Source of the DNA: Micromonospora inositola
GTDB taxonomy: Bacteria > Actinomycetota > Actinomycetes > Mycobacteriales > Micromonosporaceae
Direction of reading: 5' to 3'
Length of the DNA: 64,000 nucleotides
NCBI RefSeq assembly: GCF_900090285.1
Contig: NZ_LT607754.1
Coordinates: 1,612,001-1,676,000, forward strand
Both the position numbers and the translations under genes were made by a program. Below the pieces are notes generated by a model. It was not told where the DNA came from, did not search any database, and saw only the letters and a list, made by a program, of their open reading frames with translations. The stretch's first letter is position 1, and each line of letters starts with the position of its first letter. Shown here one piece after another: positions 1-9,816 of this stretch.

Positions 1-109
1 CCGGGACCACCATCACCGGCAGCCCGGCCCGGTGCTGGCTCTGGGGTGACGAGGAGAGCGGCGAGGCGCCGACGACCTGGTACTGCCCGAAGCCGGGTGG
101 GCGTACAGG

Positions 110-1090
110 TCAGCTGACCCCGGCGTACGAGTGCAGGCCGGTGAAGAAGAAGTTGACCCCGAACAGGTTCATCAGCATGGTCAGGAAGCCCAGGATGGCG
201 ATCCAGGTGGCCACGTTCCGCTTGATGCTCGGGGTGGCCCGGGCGTGCAGGTAGCCGGCGTAGACCACCCAGGAGATGAACGCCCAGGTCTCCTTCGGGT
301 CCCAGCCCCACGCCCGACCCCAGGCCGCCTCGGCCCAGATCGCCCCGGCGATCACCGCGAAGGTGAAGATCGGGAACGCGAAGGCGTGCAGCGCGAAGGT
401 CATCCGTTCCAGCCCGGCCGCCGCCGGCAGCCGGCGGGCCAGGGTGTACGGGAAGCTGCGCCGCCCCTGCTCCCAGCCCGCCCGCATCAGGTACGCCGCC
501 GCCGGCACCACGCCCAGCAGGAAGATGCCGGAGGCGAAGACGATCGTCGACACGTGGATCACGAACCAGTACGACTGGAGCGCCGGCATCAGCGGCGTGA
601 CCTGGACGTAGAGCCTCAGCTCGGCGAAGGCCAGCAGCAGCACCATGACCAGGGTCAGGAAGAGCCCGAGCCGGCGCAGCGCGGGGCGCTTCCAGAGCAC
701 CGCCAGCCAGGCTGCGGTCCCGATGAAGGTGACCGTCAGCACGAACTCGTACATGTTGCCCCAGGGCATGCGCTCGGCGGCGAGGCCCCGGGTGACCAGG
801 GCGCCGAGGTGGAGCGCGGCGGCGAGCGCGGTGACCCAACCGGCGATCCGACCGGCCACCAGGGCCCGCTGCGCCGACCGGCCGGGCCGGGGGTCGGCCG
901 GGGCGGCGGGTGGCTCGACGGTCCCGCCGGCGCCGCCGATTCCCGCGCCGACCAGCTCCCGGGCCGGGGCGGCGGCCGTCGCCGGCACCGCGCGGGCGTT
1001 GCCGAGCGCGTACTCGACGGCGTGGCTGATCATCGCGACCAGGTACGCCAGGATCGCGAAGGTCACCAGCTGGTCGGAGAGTGCGGACAT
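110..1090 (-). CDS. ccsB: Cytochrome c biogenesis protein CcsB/ResC (CcsA family)
   Basis: This is a 326-residue polytopic membrane protein of the CcsA/ResC family, which with ResB forms the System II haem exporter and cytochrome c haem lyase. The tryptophan-rich haem-handling motif is visible near residue 240 as WGRAWGWDPKETWA, followed by further membrane segments. The N-terminal third contains a Pro/Ala-rich cytoplasmic insert after the first helix, as is common in actinobacteria. The ATG at 1090 shares one base with the resB stop codon; a GTG at 1093 overlapping by four bases is the alternative start. It is the last gene of the resA-ccdA-resB-ccsB run. Confidence 0.93.
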   Translation of the reverse strand: MSALSDQLVTFAILAYLVAMISHAVEYALGNARAVPATAAAPARELVGAGIGGAGGTVEPPAAPADPRPGRSAQRALVAGRIAGWVTALAAALHLGALVTRGLAAERMPWGNMYEFVLTVTFIGTAAWLAVLWKRPALRRLGLFLTLVMVLLLAFAELRLYVQVTPLMPALQSYWFVIHVSTIVFASGIFLLGVVPAAAYLMRAGWEQGRRSFPYTLARRLPAAAGLERMTFALHAFAFPIFTFAVIAGAIWAEAAWGRAWGWDPKETWAFISWVVYAGYLHARATPSIKRNVATWIAILGFLTMLMNLFGVNFFFTGLHSYAGVS

Positions 1091-2706
1091 CACTCGACTC
1101 CTTCTCGCGCCAGCCCGTCGCCCCGCTCGTCGGCGCCGACCGCGGCGACCAACTGGGCGAACTCGTCGGCGAACCCTGGATGGTCGGTGCGCGGCAGCCC
1201 ACCGGCCTCCACCAAGCTACTACCGCTCGTCGGAGATCCGCCGTCGGGGGGCGTGACCCGGAACCAGACCCGCCGGCGCCGGCCGAAGAGCGAGCCCATC
1301 AGACCGGCGAGCAGCACCACGCAGGCGCCGAGCAGCAGCGCCTGCCCCGGGGCGTACCGGACGGAGAGGGTGACGTACGGCTTCGTCCCGACGAACTCCA
1401 GCGTGCTGCCGTCGTCCAGGGTCCATTTCTCGCCCATGCCGAGCTTCTTGTCGCCGACCTGCTTGAGCTTGCCGTTGTCGACCTGCCGCTGGTCGAGCTT
1501 GTAGACCGACCCGGGGATGCCGGCGTCCAGCCCGAGGTTGCCCCGGTACGCGACCAGGACCACCGCCGGGTTCCGCTCGGTGGGGTACTGCGACGCGACG
1601 AACGGCGCCGTGTCCGGGGCCGTCGGCAGGTAGAGCCCGTCGAAGGCGACCTGCTGGTCGGCGGCCCGCTTGCCGGTCTTCGGGTCGACGTTGGCGTCCG
1701 GGAAGGCGGCCACGCCCTCGCCGGTGAGACCGACGTCACCGGTGGTCAGGAACGGCACGGTGCTGGTCTGGCTGCGGCCGTACTTGTCGGTGTACTTCAG
1801 GATCGGGGCGTACCCGTGGCCGAGCAGGTAGACGTTGGCGGAGCCGAGCCGCAGCGGCGAGTTGACCGAGAAGTCGGCGGTCCGCTTGGACCCGTCCGTG
1901 TCGTCCACGCTCACCGTGGCCCGGAAGCTGGCCGGCTGCCCGGACGGGAGGAACTTCGCGTGGAAGTCGTCCAGGGTGAGGCAGAACGGCGGCAGGTCGG
2001 CGCTGTCCACGCGCGGGCCGAGCGAGGCCTCGCTGTACTGCTGCCGGGTGTTGCAGAAGGCGTTCTCCGCGCCGGCCACCAGCAGCCGGTTGCCGTGCCA
2101 GCCGTACCAGGAGCCGAGCGCGACCCCGAGCAGCACGGCGATCAGCGAGGTGTGGAAGAGCAGGTTGCCGGTCTCCTTGAGGTAGCCCTTCTCGGCGGAG
2201 ACCTCGTTGCCGCGCACCTCGACCCGCCAGCGGCGGCGGCGCAGCACCGCGACGATGGCCTGCGCGTCGGCGGCGGCCGGCGACTCCAGCACCGCGTGCT
2301 GGGGCAGCCGGTCCAGCCGCTTCGGGGCGGCCGGCGGCCGGGAGCGCAGCGCCCGCAGGTGGTCCCGCATCCGCGGCAGGATGCAGCCGACCAGGGAGGT
2401 GAAGAGCAGCAGGTAGATCGCGGAGAACCAGATCGAGCCGAAGACCTCGAACGCGCCGATCCGGTCGAGCTGCGGGGCCAGGTCGGGGTGGTCGACGAAG
2501 TACTGGTTGACCTTCTCCGGGTTGACCCCGCGCTGGGGCAGCACCGAACCCGGGATGGCGGCGACCGCGAGCAGGAAGAGCAGGATCAGCGCGGTACGCA
2601 TGCTGGTCAGCTGCCGCCAGGAGTTGCGCAGCAGGGCCAGCACCGGGTTGACCCGCCGCCGGGGCGCCCCGGCCGGCGCGGCCGGCCGCTCGTCCACGGT
2701 CGTCAT
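1090..2706 (-). CDS. resB: Cytochrome c biogenesis protein ResB
   Basis: This is a 538-residue ResB-family protein, the partner of CcsB in System II haem delivery to apocytochrome c. Hydrophobic segments follow the N-terminal basic stretch (about residues 28-48), recur near 80-100, and lie in FHTSLIAVLLGVALG and near the C-terminus. The large region between the last two faces outside the membrane. The ATG at 2706 shares one base with the ccdA stop, which fixes the start; the longer open frame upstream is a shadow of ccdA. Translational coupling suggests the two are made together. Confidence 0.92.
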   Translation of the reverse strand: MTTVDERPAAPAGAPRRRVNPVLALLRNSWRQLTSMRTALILLFLLAVAAIPGSVLPQRGVNPEKVNQYFVDHPDLAPQLDRIGAFEVFGSIWFSAIYLLLFTSLVGCILPRMRDHLRALRSRPPAAPKRLDRLPQHAVLESPAAADAQAIVAVLRRRRWRVEVRGNEVSAEKGYLKETGNLLFHTSLIAVLLGVALGSWYGWHGNRLLVAGAENAFCNTRQQYSEASLGPRVDSADLPPFCLTLDDFHAKFLPSGQPASFRATVSVDDTDGSKRTADFSVNSPLRLGSANVYLLGHGYAPILKYTDKYGRSQTSTVPFLTTGDVGLTGEGVAAFPDANVDPKTGKRAADQQVAFDGLYLPTAPDTAPFVASQYPTERNPAVVLVAYRGNLGLDAGIPGSVYKLDQRQVDNGKLKQVGDKKLGMGEKWTLDDGSTLEFVGTKPYVTLSVRYAPGQALLLGACVVLLAGLMGSLFGRRRRVWFRVTPPDGGSPTSGSSLVEAGGLPRTDHPGFADEFAQLVAAVGADERGDGLAREGVE

Positions 2707-3572
2707 CAGATGCTCACCTCGCCCACGCCGACGTGCGTCTGCAGCCAGATCACGAAGTTCTGCCAGCCGCCGGTGACCAGCGCCAGGCCGATCAGGATCA
2801 GCAGGGCGCCGCCGATCCGGGTCACCCAGCGGCTGTTGCGCCGGACGGCGCGGAAGACCCCGAGCAGACGGTGGAAGCCCAGCCCGAAGACGACGAACGG
2901 TATCCCCAGCCCGAGGCAGTACGCCACGGCCAGCACCACCGCCCGGTCGGTCCTGCCGCCGACCGCGGCCATGCCGAGCACCGCGCCGAGCGTCGGGCCG
3001 GTGCAGGGCAGCCAGCTCAGCGCGAAGACCGCGCCGAGGACCGGCGCGCCGAGCAGCCCGGCGGCGGGCAGCCGGTGGATCCGGAACTCGCGCTGCATCC
3101 CCGGCACCAGGCCGAGGTAGCCGAGCCCGAGCACCACGACCAGGCCGCCGATGACGATCTCCAGCGCGCGCTCGTGCTGAAAGAAGACCTTGCCGACGCT
3201 GGAGAAGAGGATCGCGGTGGCGGTGAAGACGGCGGTGAAGCCGGCGATGAAGAGCAGCGTCCCGGCGAGCACGCGCCCCTTGACCGCGGCCGCCGGCCGG
3301 GCCGCGACGGCCACCCCGCCGGTGGCCACGGCGACCCCGCCGCCGGTCGGGTCGTCCCCGCCGGTCGGGCCGTCCCCGCCGGCCGGTGCGGCCTCGGTCC
3401 GTGCCCGGCCCTCGAGGTCGGCGCCGGCCAGGCCGGTGACGTACGACAGGTAGCCCGGCATCAGCGGCAGGACGCACGGGCTGAGGAAGCTGACCAGCCC
3501 GGCGAGCGCCGCCGCGCCGATCGCCAGCAGCAGCGGCCCGGACTGGGCGACCTCGCGGAACGTCTCGCCCAT
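2706..3572 (-). CDS. ccdA: Cytochrome c biogenesis protein CcdA (thiol-disulfide transporter)
   Basis: This is a 288-residue CcdA/DsbD-type membrane protein that passes reducing equivalents from cytoplasmic thioredoxin to extracytoplasmic thiol proteins such as ResA. The first membrane segment has the typical FLSPCVLPLMPGYL motif and a later one has SWLPCTGPTLGAVLG; their cysteines form the redox pair. About six helices are visible. A Gly/Ala/Val low-complexity loop lies near residues 60-90. The ATG at 3572 overlaps the resA stop by one base. Confidence 0.93.
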   Translation of the reverse strand: MGETFREVAQSGPLLLAIGAAALAGLVSFLSPCVLPLMPGYLSYVTGLAGADLEGRARTEAAPAGGDGPTGGDDPTGGGVAVATGGVAVAARPAAAVKGRVLAGTLLFIAGFTAVFTATAILFSSVGKVFFQHERALEIVIGGLVVVLGLGYLGLVPGMQREFRIHRLPAAGLLGAPVLGAVFALSWLPCTGPTLGAVLGMAAVGGRTDRAVVLAVAYCLGLGIPFVVFGLGFHRLLGVFRAVRRNSRWVTRIGGALLILIGLALVTGGWQNFVIWLQTHVGVGEVSI

Positions 3573-4144
3573 CAGCGGGATCCGGAGGCCGCTTGCTCGG
3601 CGGCGATCCGCTCGACGACGGGGCGCAGCACGTCCTGAGTGACTGCTCCCCTGATCACCACCGCGATCCGGCCGTCCCGGTCCAGGACCACCGTGGCCGG
3701 GGTGGTGTTCGGCGGGATGTCGAAGTTGAGCGCGAGTCGACTCGGCGGGTCGAAGAGGCTCGGGTAGGTGACCCGGCCCTCCTCGAAGGCGATCGCCTTG
3801 TCTTTGCTGTCCTGCACGTTGATGCCGAGGAACGTCACTCCGGAGGCCCTGGTGGCCTGGTAGGTGGCCTCCAGGTCGTCGGCCTCGGCCCGGCAGGGCG
3901 CGCACCAGGAGCCCCAGAAGTTGACCACCACGACCTGGCCACGGTCCCGCGCGATGTCGTAGGTGCCGCCGGTGAGCAGCTCACCGGTCAGCTTCGGGGT
4001 CTTCGACCGCTGGTCGGGAGCGCACTCGACGGTCACCCCGTCACTGCTGCAGCGCTTCTCCTCGCTGCCGGAGGAGCAGCCGACCAGCGCCGTCGCGGCG
4101 GCGACGGCGGCGAGCAGGGCGGCGACGGGCCTCCGGGAACGCAT
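3572..4144 (-). CDS. resA: Thioredoxin-like thiol-disulfide lipoprotein (ResA/TlpA type)
   Basis: This is a 190-residue exported thioredoxin-fold protein that keeps the CXXCH thiols of apocytochrome c reduced. It has a signal peptide with a lipobox L20-V-G-C23, so it is probably a membrane-anchored lipoprotein. The active site is WCAPC at residues 80-84. Two extra cysteines, C32 and C41, lie in the linker before the fold. The ATG at 4144 overlaps the stop of the upstream phosphatase gene by one base, and the gene is followed directly by ccdA, its expected electron donor. Confidence 0.92.
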   Translation of the reverse strand: MRSRRPVAALLAAVAAATALVGCSSGSEEKRCSSDGVTVECAPDQRSKTPKLTGELLTGGTYDIARDRGQVVVVNFWGSWCAPCRAEADDLEATYQATRASGVTFLGINVQDSKDKAIAFEEGRVTYPSLFDPPSRLALNFDIPPNTTPATVVLDRDGRIAVVIRGAVTQDVLRPVVERIAAEQAASGSR

Positions 4145-4791
4145 CAGGCCCCCTTTGCCGTCCGGGCGGTCGGCGAGATCGCGACCAGGTGGGCCGCCGG
4201 CTCGGAGTAGCCGATGCCGACGACCTTGGCGCCGTCGAAGTGGAACGTGGTGAGGCTGGCCAGCCCGCACTGCCGGCGGCGCGGGTCGTGCCAGAGCCGC
4301 TTGCGCTCGACGTACCGGCGCAGCGTCCAGATCGGGAGCTGGTGGGAGACCAGCACCGCCTCGCGCCCCTCGGCGGCGACCCGGGCGGCGTGCAGGGCGG
4401 CGAACATCCGTTCGGCGATGGCCTGGTACGCCTCGCCCCAGGACGGGGTGACCGGGTCGCGCAGCACCCACCAGTTGCGCGGGTCGCGGAACGAGCCGTC
4501 GCCCGGGGAGACCTTCTTGCCCTCGAACCAGTTGGCGCTCTCGATCAGCCGCTCGTCCACCCCGACCGGGAGGCCGAACTGCGCCGCGATCGGCTCGGCG
4601 GTCTGCTGGGCGCGCTCCAGCGGGCTGGCCACCACGTGCACCACGTTCCGCTCGGCGAGCCCCTGCGCGGCCGCCTTGGCCATCTGTACGCCCAGTTCGG
4701 AGAGGCGGAAACCGGGCAGCCGGCCGTAGAGGATGCCCTCCGGGTTGTAGACCTCGCCGTGCCGCAGCACGTGGACCACCGTCTCGCTCAC
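4144..4791 (-). CDS. Histidine phosphatase family protein
   Basis: This 215-residue protein belongs to the phosphoglycerate-mutase-like histidine phosphatase superfamily. The catalytic RHG motif is at residues 10-12, followed by YGRLPGFRLSELG, and the second catalytic histidine lies in LVSHQLPIW. The family includes cofactor-dependent mutases and many broad phosphatases, so the substrate cannot be assigned. The start is a GTG. It lies between hemL and resA, an arrangement also known from mycobacterial hemL-gpm2-ccs clusters, which suggests a link to haem or cytochrome c biogenesis. Confidence 0.85.
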   Translation of the reverse strand: MSETVVHVLRHGEVYNPEGILYGRLPGFRLSELGVQMAKAAAQGLAERNVVHVVASPLERAQQTAEPIAAQFGLPVGVDERLIESANWFEGKKVSPGDGSFRDPRNWWVLRDPVTPSWGEAYQAIAERMFAALHAARVAAEGREAVLVSHQLPIWTLRRYVERKRLWHDPRRRQCGLASLTTFHFDGAKVVGIGYSEPAAHLVAISPTARTAKGA

Positions 4792-4855
4792 CGTGCCACC
4801 TTCGTTCGCGATTGCGGGGCTCGCAGACCCGGCTCACTCCTCACGCTCACGCCCG

Positions 4856-6193
4856 CTACCCCCCGTGACCCGCCGCTGCCGCCGCCGTCGCCGCGCCCGG
4901 CAGGGCGGCGGCGATCTGCTCCAGGGCGGCGTCGTCCAGCGCCGCCGACACGAACCACGACTCGAACGCGCTCGGCGGCAGGTAGACGCCGGCGGCGAGC
5001 ATCGCGTGGAAGAACGCCTTGAACGCGGGCACCTGCTGGGTGCGCGCGCCGTCGTAGTCGACCACGTCGGCGTCGGTGAAGAAGATGGAGAACATGCTGC
5101 CCGCGTACGACAGGCGGTGCGGGACCCCGGCGGCGGCCAGCGCGTCGGCGGCGAGCTTGCCCAGGACGGCGGCGGTCTCGTCCAGCTTCCGGTAGAGCGC
5201 GTCGTCGGCGAGCCGCAGCGTGGCCAGGCCGGCGGCGCACGCGAGGGGGTTACCGGAGAGCGTGCCGGCCTGGTAGACCGGGCCGGCCGGGGCGAGCCGC
5301 GCCATGATCTCCGCGCGCCCGCCGAACGCCGCGGCGGGCAGGCCGCCGCCCATGACCTTCCCGTACGTCCACAGGTCGGCGTCGGACGGGTCGAGGCCGT
5401 GCCAGCCGGCGCGGGAGACCCGGAACCCGGTCATCACCTCGTCGACGATGAGCAGCGCGCCGTACGCGTGGGCGATCCGGGCCAGCTGCTGGTTGAAGCC
5501 GTCGCGGGGCGCGACCACACCCATGTTGCCGGCGGCCGCCTCGGTGATGATCGCCGCGATGTGCGGCCCCTCGGCCGCGAAGGCCTCCTCCACCGCCGTG
5601 ATGTCGTTGTACGGCAGCACGATCGTGTCGCCGGCCGCCGCGCCGGTCACGCCGGGCGAGTCCGGCAGGCCAAAGGTCGCGACGCCGGAGCCGGCGGCGG
5701 CGAGCAGGGCGTCGGAGTGGCCGTGGTAGCAGCCGGAGAACTTGATGATCTTGGATCGCCCGGTGAAGCCGCGGGCCAGCCGGATCGCCGACATGGTGGC
5801 CTCGGTGCCCGAGTTCACCAGTCGGACCTGCTCGACCGGGGTACGCGCGACGATCTCCGCGGCCAGCTCCACCTCACCGGGGGTGGGCGTGCCGAAGCTG
5901 GTGCCGAGCGCGGCGGCGGCCTGCACGGCCTCGACCACCTCGGGGTGCGCGTGGCCGAGGATCAGCGGCCCCCAGGAGCAGACCAGGTCGACGTAGCGCC
6001 GGCCGTCGGCGTCGAACATCCAGGGGCCCTCCCCCCGGACCATGAAGCGCGGCGTGCCGCCGACGGCACGGAACGCGCGCACTGGGGAGTTCACCCCGCC
6101 GGGCACGATGGCCTTGGCGCGGTGGAACAGGGCCTCGGAGGCCGGCGCGTCGGCCGGGTAGCGGCCGGATCCGGCGGAAAAGGTATCGGTCAC
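4856..6193 (-). CDS. hemL: Glutamate-1-semialdehyde 2,1-aminomutase
   Basis: This 445-residue PLP enzyme converts glutamate-1-semialdehyde to 5-aminolevulinate in the C5 pathway of haem synthesis. It has full family length. The N-terminal [11 protein letters not shown] motif, the [14 protein letters not shown] segment and the cofactor lysine in [17 protein letters not shown] are all present. The start is GTG. It is separated by 64 bases from the histidine phosphatase gene and reads into the cytochrome c maturation genes, linking haem supply with haem attachment. Confidence 0.96.
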   Translation of the reverse strand: MTDTFSAGSGRYPADAPASEALFHRAKAIVPGGVNSPVRAFRAVGGTPRFMVRGEGPWMFDADGRRYVDLVCSWGPLILGHAHPEVVEAVQAAAALGTSFGTPTPGEVELAAEIVARTPVEQVRLVNSGTEATMSAIRLARGFTGRSKIIKFSGCYHGHSDALLAAAGSGVATFGLPDSPGVTGAAAGDTIVLPYNDITAVEEAFAAEGPHIAAIITEAAAGNMGVVAPRDGFNQQLARIAHAYGALLIVDEVMTGFRVSRAGWHGLDPSDADLWTYGKVMGGGLPAAAFGGRAEIMARLAPAGPVYQAGTLSGNPLACAAGLATLRLADDALYRKLDETAAVLGKLAADALAAAGVPHRLSYAGSMFSIFFTDADVVDYDGARTQQVPAFKAFFHAMLAAGVYLPPSAFESWFVSAALDDAALEQIAAALPGAATAAAAAGHGG

Positions 6194-6349
6194 GATGCCG
6201 CCATTGTGTCAGCGCCGGCCGGCGAATCGGCAGCCACCCCGCGCCGGGGTTACCGGGCTCACCCGCCGCCCGGGTTGCCGAGCGGGACGGAGATCAGCCG
6301 CGGCGGGCGCCCGGGGCCCGCTCGACGGGCCGGGTGGTCGCGGCCGCGA

Positions 6350-6355
6350 TAGGGT
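6350..6355 (+). promoter_or_regulatory. Candidate -10 element of a leaderless promoter
   Basis: TAGGGT fits the TAnnnT form of an actinobacterial -10 and ends six bases before the GTG at 6362. The transcript would begin at or next to the start codon. No Shine-Dalgarno sequence lies between them. Confidence 0.5.
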
Positions 6356-6361
6356 AACCGG

Positions 6362-6694
6362 GTGGATCGTGCCGAACTGTCCATCACGGTACACCGGACG
6401 GGCGATGAAGTGGTTCTTCGCCTGGCCGGTGAGATCGACATGCTCACGGCCGCCCAGCTGTCGACTGTCGTCAATGAGGTGCTGGCCGACCCCCCGCCGC
6501 GCATCGTGCTCGACCTGGGCGGGGTCACCTTCTGCGACTCGCAGGGCCTCGGCACCCTGGTGGTGCTGAGCCGCAAGGCCAGTCACGCCCAGTGCCTGCT
6601 GGTCCTGAGCAACGTCGGCGACTTCCTGCTGCGCGTCCTCGACATCACCGGCCTCCGCTCCGCCCTGATGATCCGCAACGAAACCGCCCCCTGA
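6362..6694 (+). CDS. STAS-domain anti-sigma factor antagonist
   Basis: This is a 110-residue single-domain SpoIIAA/RsbV-like STAS protein. In partner switching it binds an anti-sigma kinase when unphosphorylated and is released when its conserved serine is phosphorylated. That serine is S60 in the VTFCDSQGLG motif. The GTG at 6362 has no ribosome-binding site and sits six bases after a TAGGGT hexamer. No cognate HATPase kinase is adjacent; the nearest are at 14988 and in the stressosome operon. Confidence 0.9.
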   Translation: MDRAELSITVHRTGDEVVLRLAGEIDMLTAAQLSTVVNEVLADPPPRIVLDLGGVTFCDSQGLGTLVVLSRKASHAQCLLVLSNVGDFLLRVLDITGLRSALMIRNETAP

Positions 6695-6715
6695 CCCGGG
6701 TGGTGCGGACCGCCG

Positions 6716-8308
6716 TCAGGTGATGGGGGTGTCGCGGTGGCGGAAGGCCCTGAGGCCGGTTGCCGCCATCAGGAGGGCCACGGCGGTCAGGAGCCAGAGC
6801 GGGGTGGCGTGCCAGTGGTCGCCCAGCACCTGCGGCGTGTGGGTGAACGGGGAGAGGTCCAGCAGCCACTGGCTCAGCTCCAGCACCGCGCCGAACTGGC
6901 CGAGCAGCACGCAGACCGCGAGCACCGCCCAGGCCACCGCGGCGAGCCGGGGCAGCAGCCCGTACAGCAGCACCGCGAAACCGGCCAGCACCCAGGCCGC
7001 CGGCAGCTGCGCCAGCGCGGCGCCGACCATCCGGGGCAGCTCGCCCGGCACGTCGTGGACGCTGATCCCGTAGGTGAGGCCGGTCGCGAAACCGGTGACG
7101 GCGAGCACCACCGCCGGGCCGACCAGGGCGAACAGCACGTGCGACAGGAGCCAGCGGGTCCGGGTCACCCCGGTGGCCAGCAGCGGCTCGGCGCGCCCGT
7201 CGGTCTCCTCCGACCGCATCCGCAGCGCGGCCTGGATGCCGTAGCCGGCGGCGGCCAGCCCGGCCAGGCTCAACGTCGCCCCGAGGTACGCCTCGGCCAG
7301 CCCCGAGACGCCACCGATTCGGGTCATGATCTGCTCCAGCTGGGGGTTGCCCTCGAGCGAGCTGCCGGCGGCCTTCGCCGCCCCGCCGAGAATCAGCCCG
7401 AGCAGGCCGAAGCCGACCGACCACCAGAGGATCTGCCCCCGGTGCAGGCGCCAGGCCAGCCCGAACGGCCCGCCGAGGGACCGCCCGGCGGTGGCCGGCC
7501 CGAGCCGGGTCGGCAGCAGCCCGGCGCCCAGGTCCCGGCGCACCGACAGCGGGTACGCGACGGCGGCGAGCAGCGCGGACAGCACCACCGGCAGCGCCAG
7601 CACCCACCACCGGTCGCCTTCGTACGCCCGGATGCGCGGCGCCCAACCCAGCGGGGAGAGCCAGCTCAGCCACTCCCGCTCCGCCGCGTCACCGGCGAGG
7701 CGGAGCGCGAAGGCCGCCCCGAGGACGGCGATCGCGATGCCCCGGGCCCCGCCCGCCGTCTCGGTGAGCTGGGCGGCGAGCCCGCCGACGGTGGCGAAGA
7801 CCACGCCGACCAGCGCCCCGGCGAGCCCGTACGCCAACGAGCCGCCTGCCGGCAGGCCGGTCGCGACCAGTCCCGCGGCGGTGAGCAGGCCGAGCAGCAG
7901 GCTGGCCGCGTACGTCAGCAGCAGGGCGGCGGTCAGCCCGGCGTACCGGCCGAGCACGGTGCCGCCGAGCAGTTCGCGGCGGCCGGCCTCCTCCTCGGTC
8001 CGGGTGTGCCGGATGACGGTGAGCAGGCTGGCCAGCGCGATGATCACCAGCAGGAAGCCGCCGCGCTGCGCGGTGAGCGCGCCGACGCTCTCGCCGTACA
8101 CCGGGCCGAGCAGGGCGATGATCGAGGGGTTGCGGGCCGTGCCGGCAGCGTACGCGGCCCGCTCGGCGGCGGTCGGGAAGAGCGCGAAGTAGCTGGCCGC
8201 GTACGACATCGGCAGCACGGCGAGGACCAGCACCCAGAGCGGCAGCAGGACGCGGTCCCGGCGCAGGATCAGGCGGACCAGGTGACGGGTGCCGGTGAGC
8301 GTGCTCAT
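6716..8308 (-). CDS. ABC exporter permease
   Basis: This is a 530-residue polytopic membrane protein with about twelve hydrophobic segments, resembling the large permeases of actinobacterial drug or polyketide exporters such as TcmA/Tip-type systems. A duplicated half-transporter layout is visible: the N-terminal [13 protein letters not shown] segment and the mid-protein [19 protein letters not shown] segment both precede a bundle of helices. The ATG at 8308 overlaps the upstream ATPase stop by four bases, so the pair is co-translated. The substrate is unknown. Confidence 0.85.
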   Translation of the reverse strand: MSTLTGTRHLVRLILRRDRVLLPLWVLVLAVLPMSYAASYFALFPTAAERAAYAAGTARNPSIIALLGPVYGESVGALTAQRGGFLLVIIALASLLTVIRHTRTEEEAGRRELLGGTVLGRYAGLTAALLLTYAASLLLGLLTAAGLVATGLPAGGSLAYGLAGALVGVVFATVGGLAAQLTETAGGARGIAIAVLGAAFALRLAGDAAEREWLSWLSPLGWAPRIRAYEGDRWWVLALPVVLSALLAAVAYPLSVRRDLGAGLLPTRLGPATAGRSLGGPFGLAWRLHRGQILWWSVGFGLLGLILGGAAKAAGSSLEGNPQLEQIMTRIGGVSGLAEAYLGATLSLAGLAAAGYGIQAALRMRSEETDGRAEPLLATGVTRTRWLLSHVLFALVGPAVVLAVTGFATGLTYGISVHDVPGELPRMVGAALAQLPAAWVLAGFAVLLYGLLPRLAAVAWAVLAVCVLLGQFGAVLELSQWLLDLSPFTHTPQVLGDHWHATPLWLLTAVALLMAATGLRAFRHRDTPIT

Positions 8309-9207
8309 GCGACCACCTCGGCGTCGGTGGACTCGTAGTGCCGCAGGAACAGCTCCTCCAGCGTGGGCGGCTGGCTGACCAGGCTGCGTACGCCGATCTC
8401 GGTGAGCCGGCGCAGCGCGGCGTCCAGCGCGGTGGTGTCGACGTCGAAGCGCACCCGGTTGCCCTCGACCTGCAGGTCGTGCACGCCGGGCAGGGTGGCG
8501 AGGCCGTCCAGCGGGCCGGCGAGCTCGGCGTCGATCGCGGTGCGGTGCAGGTGGCGCAGCTCGCCGAGGGTGCCGGTCTCCACGTTGCGGCCGTTGCGGA
8601 TGATGGTCACCCGGTCGCAGAGCGCCTCCACCTCGGCCAGGATGTGGCTGGAGAGGAGCACGGTCCGGCCGTCGGACTTGGCGCGGCTCACCCACTGCTG
8701 GAAGACCTCCTCCATCAGCGGGTCCAGCCCGGAGGTCGGCTCGTCCAGGATGAGCAGCTCGACGTCGGAGGCGAGGGCGGCGACCAGGCCGACCTTCTGC
8801 CGGTTGCCCTTGGAGTAGGCCCGGCCCTTCTTGCGGGGGTCCAGCTCGAACGACTCCAGCAGCTCGGCCCGGCGCTTCGGGTCCAGCCCACCGCGCATCC
8901 GGCCGAGCAGGTCGATCACCTCGCCGCCGGAGAGGTTGGGCCAGAGGGTGACGTCGCCGGGGACGTACGCCAGCCGTCGGTGCAGGGCGACGGCGTCCCG
9001 CCAGGGGTCACCGCCGAGCAGTCGGACGGCCCCCGCGTCCGCCCGGAGCAGACCGAGCAGCATCCGGATGGTGGTCGACTTGCCGGAGCCGTTGGGGCCC
9101 AGGAAGCCGTGCACCTCCCCGGCACGGACGGTGAGGTCGAGTCCGTCGAGCGCCCGGGTCCGGCCGAAGGTCTTCACCAGGCCGGACACCTCGATTGGGG
9201 TTTCCAT
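8305..9207 (-). CDS. ABC transporter ATP-binding protein
   Basis: This 300-residue ATPase carries a Walker A motif GPNGSGKST, a Q-loop region, the signature-like [11 protein letters not shown], Walker [14 protein letters not shown] and the H-loop SSHIL. The C-terminal extension is typical of DrrA-type drug export ATPases. The ATG at 9207 is preferred over an in-frame TTG at 9216 because a TAGCTT hexamer ends seven bases before it. The palindrome at 9228-9243 overlaps the predicted -35 and is probably bound by the divergent GbsR-like regulator. Confidence 0.9.
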   Translation of the reverse strand: METPIEVSGLVKTFGRTRALDGLDLTVRAGEVHGFLGPNGSGKSTTIRMLLGLLRADAGAVRLLGGDPWRDAVALHRRLAYVPGDVTLWPNLSGGEVIDLLGRMRGGLDPKRRAELLESFELDPRKKGRAYSKGNRQKVGLVAALASDVELLILDEPTSGLDPLMEEVFQQWVSRAKSDGRTVLLSSHILAEVEALCDRVTIIRNGRNVETGTLGELRHLHRTAIDAELAGPLDGLATLPGVHDLQVEGNRVRFDVDTTALDAALRRLTEIGVRSLVSQPPTLEELFLRHYESTDAEVVA

Positions 9208-9214
9208 GCTTCGC

Positions 9215-9220
9215 AAGCTA
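9215..9220 (-). promoter_or_regulatory. Candidate -10 element of the ABC exporter promoter
   Basis: On the minus strand TAGCTT lies seven bases before the ATG at 9207. TTCACA at 9243-9238, inside the palindrome, gives a -35 with a 17-base spacer. The transcript would be leaderless. Confidence 0.5.
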
Positions 9221-9227
9221 CGCTCGT

Positions 9228-9243
9228 TTCACAAACTTGTGAA
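9228..9243. promoter_or_regulatory. Palindromic operator, probably for the GbsR/MarR regulator
   Basis: TTCACAAACTTGTGAA has perfect 7-base arms around a 2-base centre. It sits between the divergent ABC ATPase gene and the GbsR-like regulator gene and overlaps the predicted -35 of the ABC operon. Binding there would repress export genes; this is inferred from position and symmetry. Confidence 0.65.
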
Positions 9244-9303
9244 GACAGTGAGATCCGAGGCACCATCATCTTCACGCGATTTTCACGGGAGGAGCCCCCG
9301 CCG

Positions 9304-9813
9304 ATGGCTGACGACCGTCGCCCCGCCCGCAACGAGGAGGAGATCCACCTCTTCGTCGAACGGATGGCGATGGCCTTCGCGGACGTCGGCTTCCCCCGGA
9401 TGGCCGCCCGGGTGCTGTTCAGCGTGATGAGCGCCGACGGGCCGCTCACCGCCGCCGAGATCGGCGAGCGGCTGGGGGTGAGCGCCGCGGCCGTCTCCGG
9501 CGCGGTCCGCTACCTCACCCAGTTCGCCATGCTGGTCCGCGAGCCGGTGAAGGGCTCCCGGCGGGACCGTTACCGGATGCCGGACAACCCCTGGTACGAG
9601 GCCACGGTCACCAAGACCGGGCTCTACAAGAACTTCATCGACATCGCGTCGGGCGGGGTGGCGGCCCTGGCCGGACGGGAGACCCCCGGCGGCGAGCGGG
9701 TCAGCGAGATGCTGGACTTCTTCCTCTTCGTACAGGAGGAGATCGACGCGCTCGGCGAACGCTGGCGGGCCCGGCGCGCCGCGACCGGACACGGCGGCCG
9801 GCCCGACGCCTGA
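9304..9813 (+). CDS. GbsR/MarR family transcriptional regulator
   Basis: This is a 169-residue winged-helix regulator of the GbsR type within the MarR superfamily. The helix-turn-helix is visible as LTAAEIGERLGVSAAAVSGA (about residues 50-70), followed by a wing with GSRRDRYRM and a C-terminal helical dimerisation region. A good ribosome-binding site (GGGAGGAG) lies ten bases before the ATG. It is divergent from the ABC exporter and shares a 96-base intergenic region containing a perfect palindrome, so it most likely controls the exporter and itself. Confidence 0.88.
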   Translation: MADDRRPARNEEEIHLFVERMAMAFADVGFPRMAARVLFSVMSADGPLTAAEIGERLGVSAAAVSGAVRYLTQFAMLVREPVKGSRRDRYRMPDNPWYEATVTKTGLYKNFIDIASGGVAALAGRETPGGERVSEMLDFFLFVQEEIDALGERWRARRAATGHGGRPDA

Positions 9814-9816
9814 CCG

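Noticed and set aside
1..109. Possible end of a gene on the plus strand before ccsB
   Set aside because: No frame in these 109 bases shows a recognisable family or convincing composition, and the start lies outside the window.
1090..3477. A 795-codon version of ResB starting inside ccdA
   Set aside because: The first 256 codons are an Arg/Gly-rich shadow of ccdA. The ATG at 2706, overlapping the ccdA stop, gives the normal ResB N-terminus.
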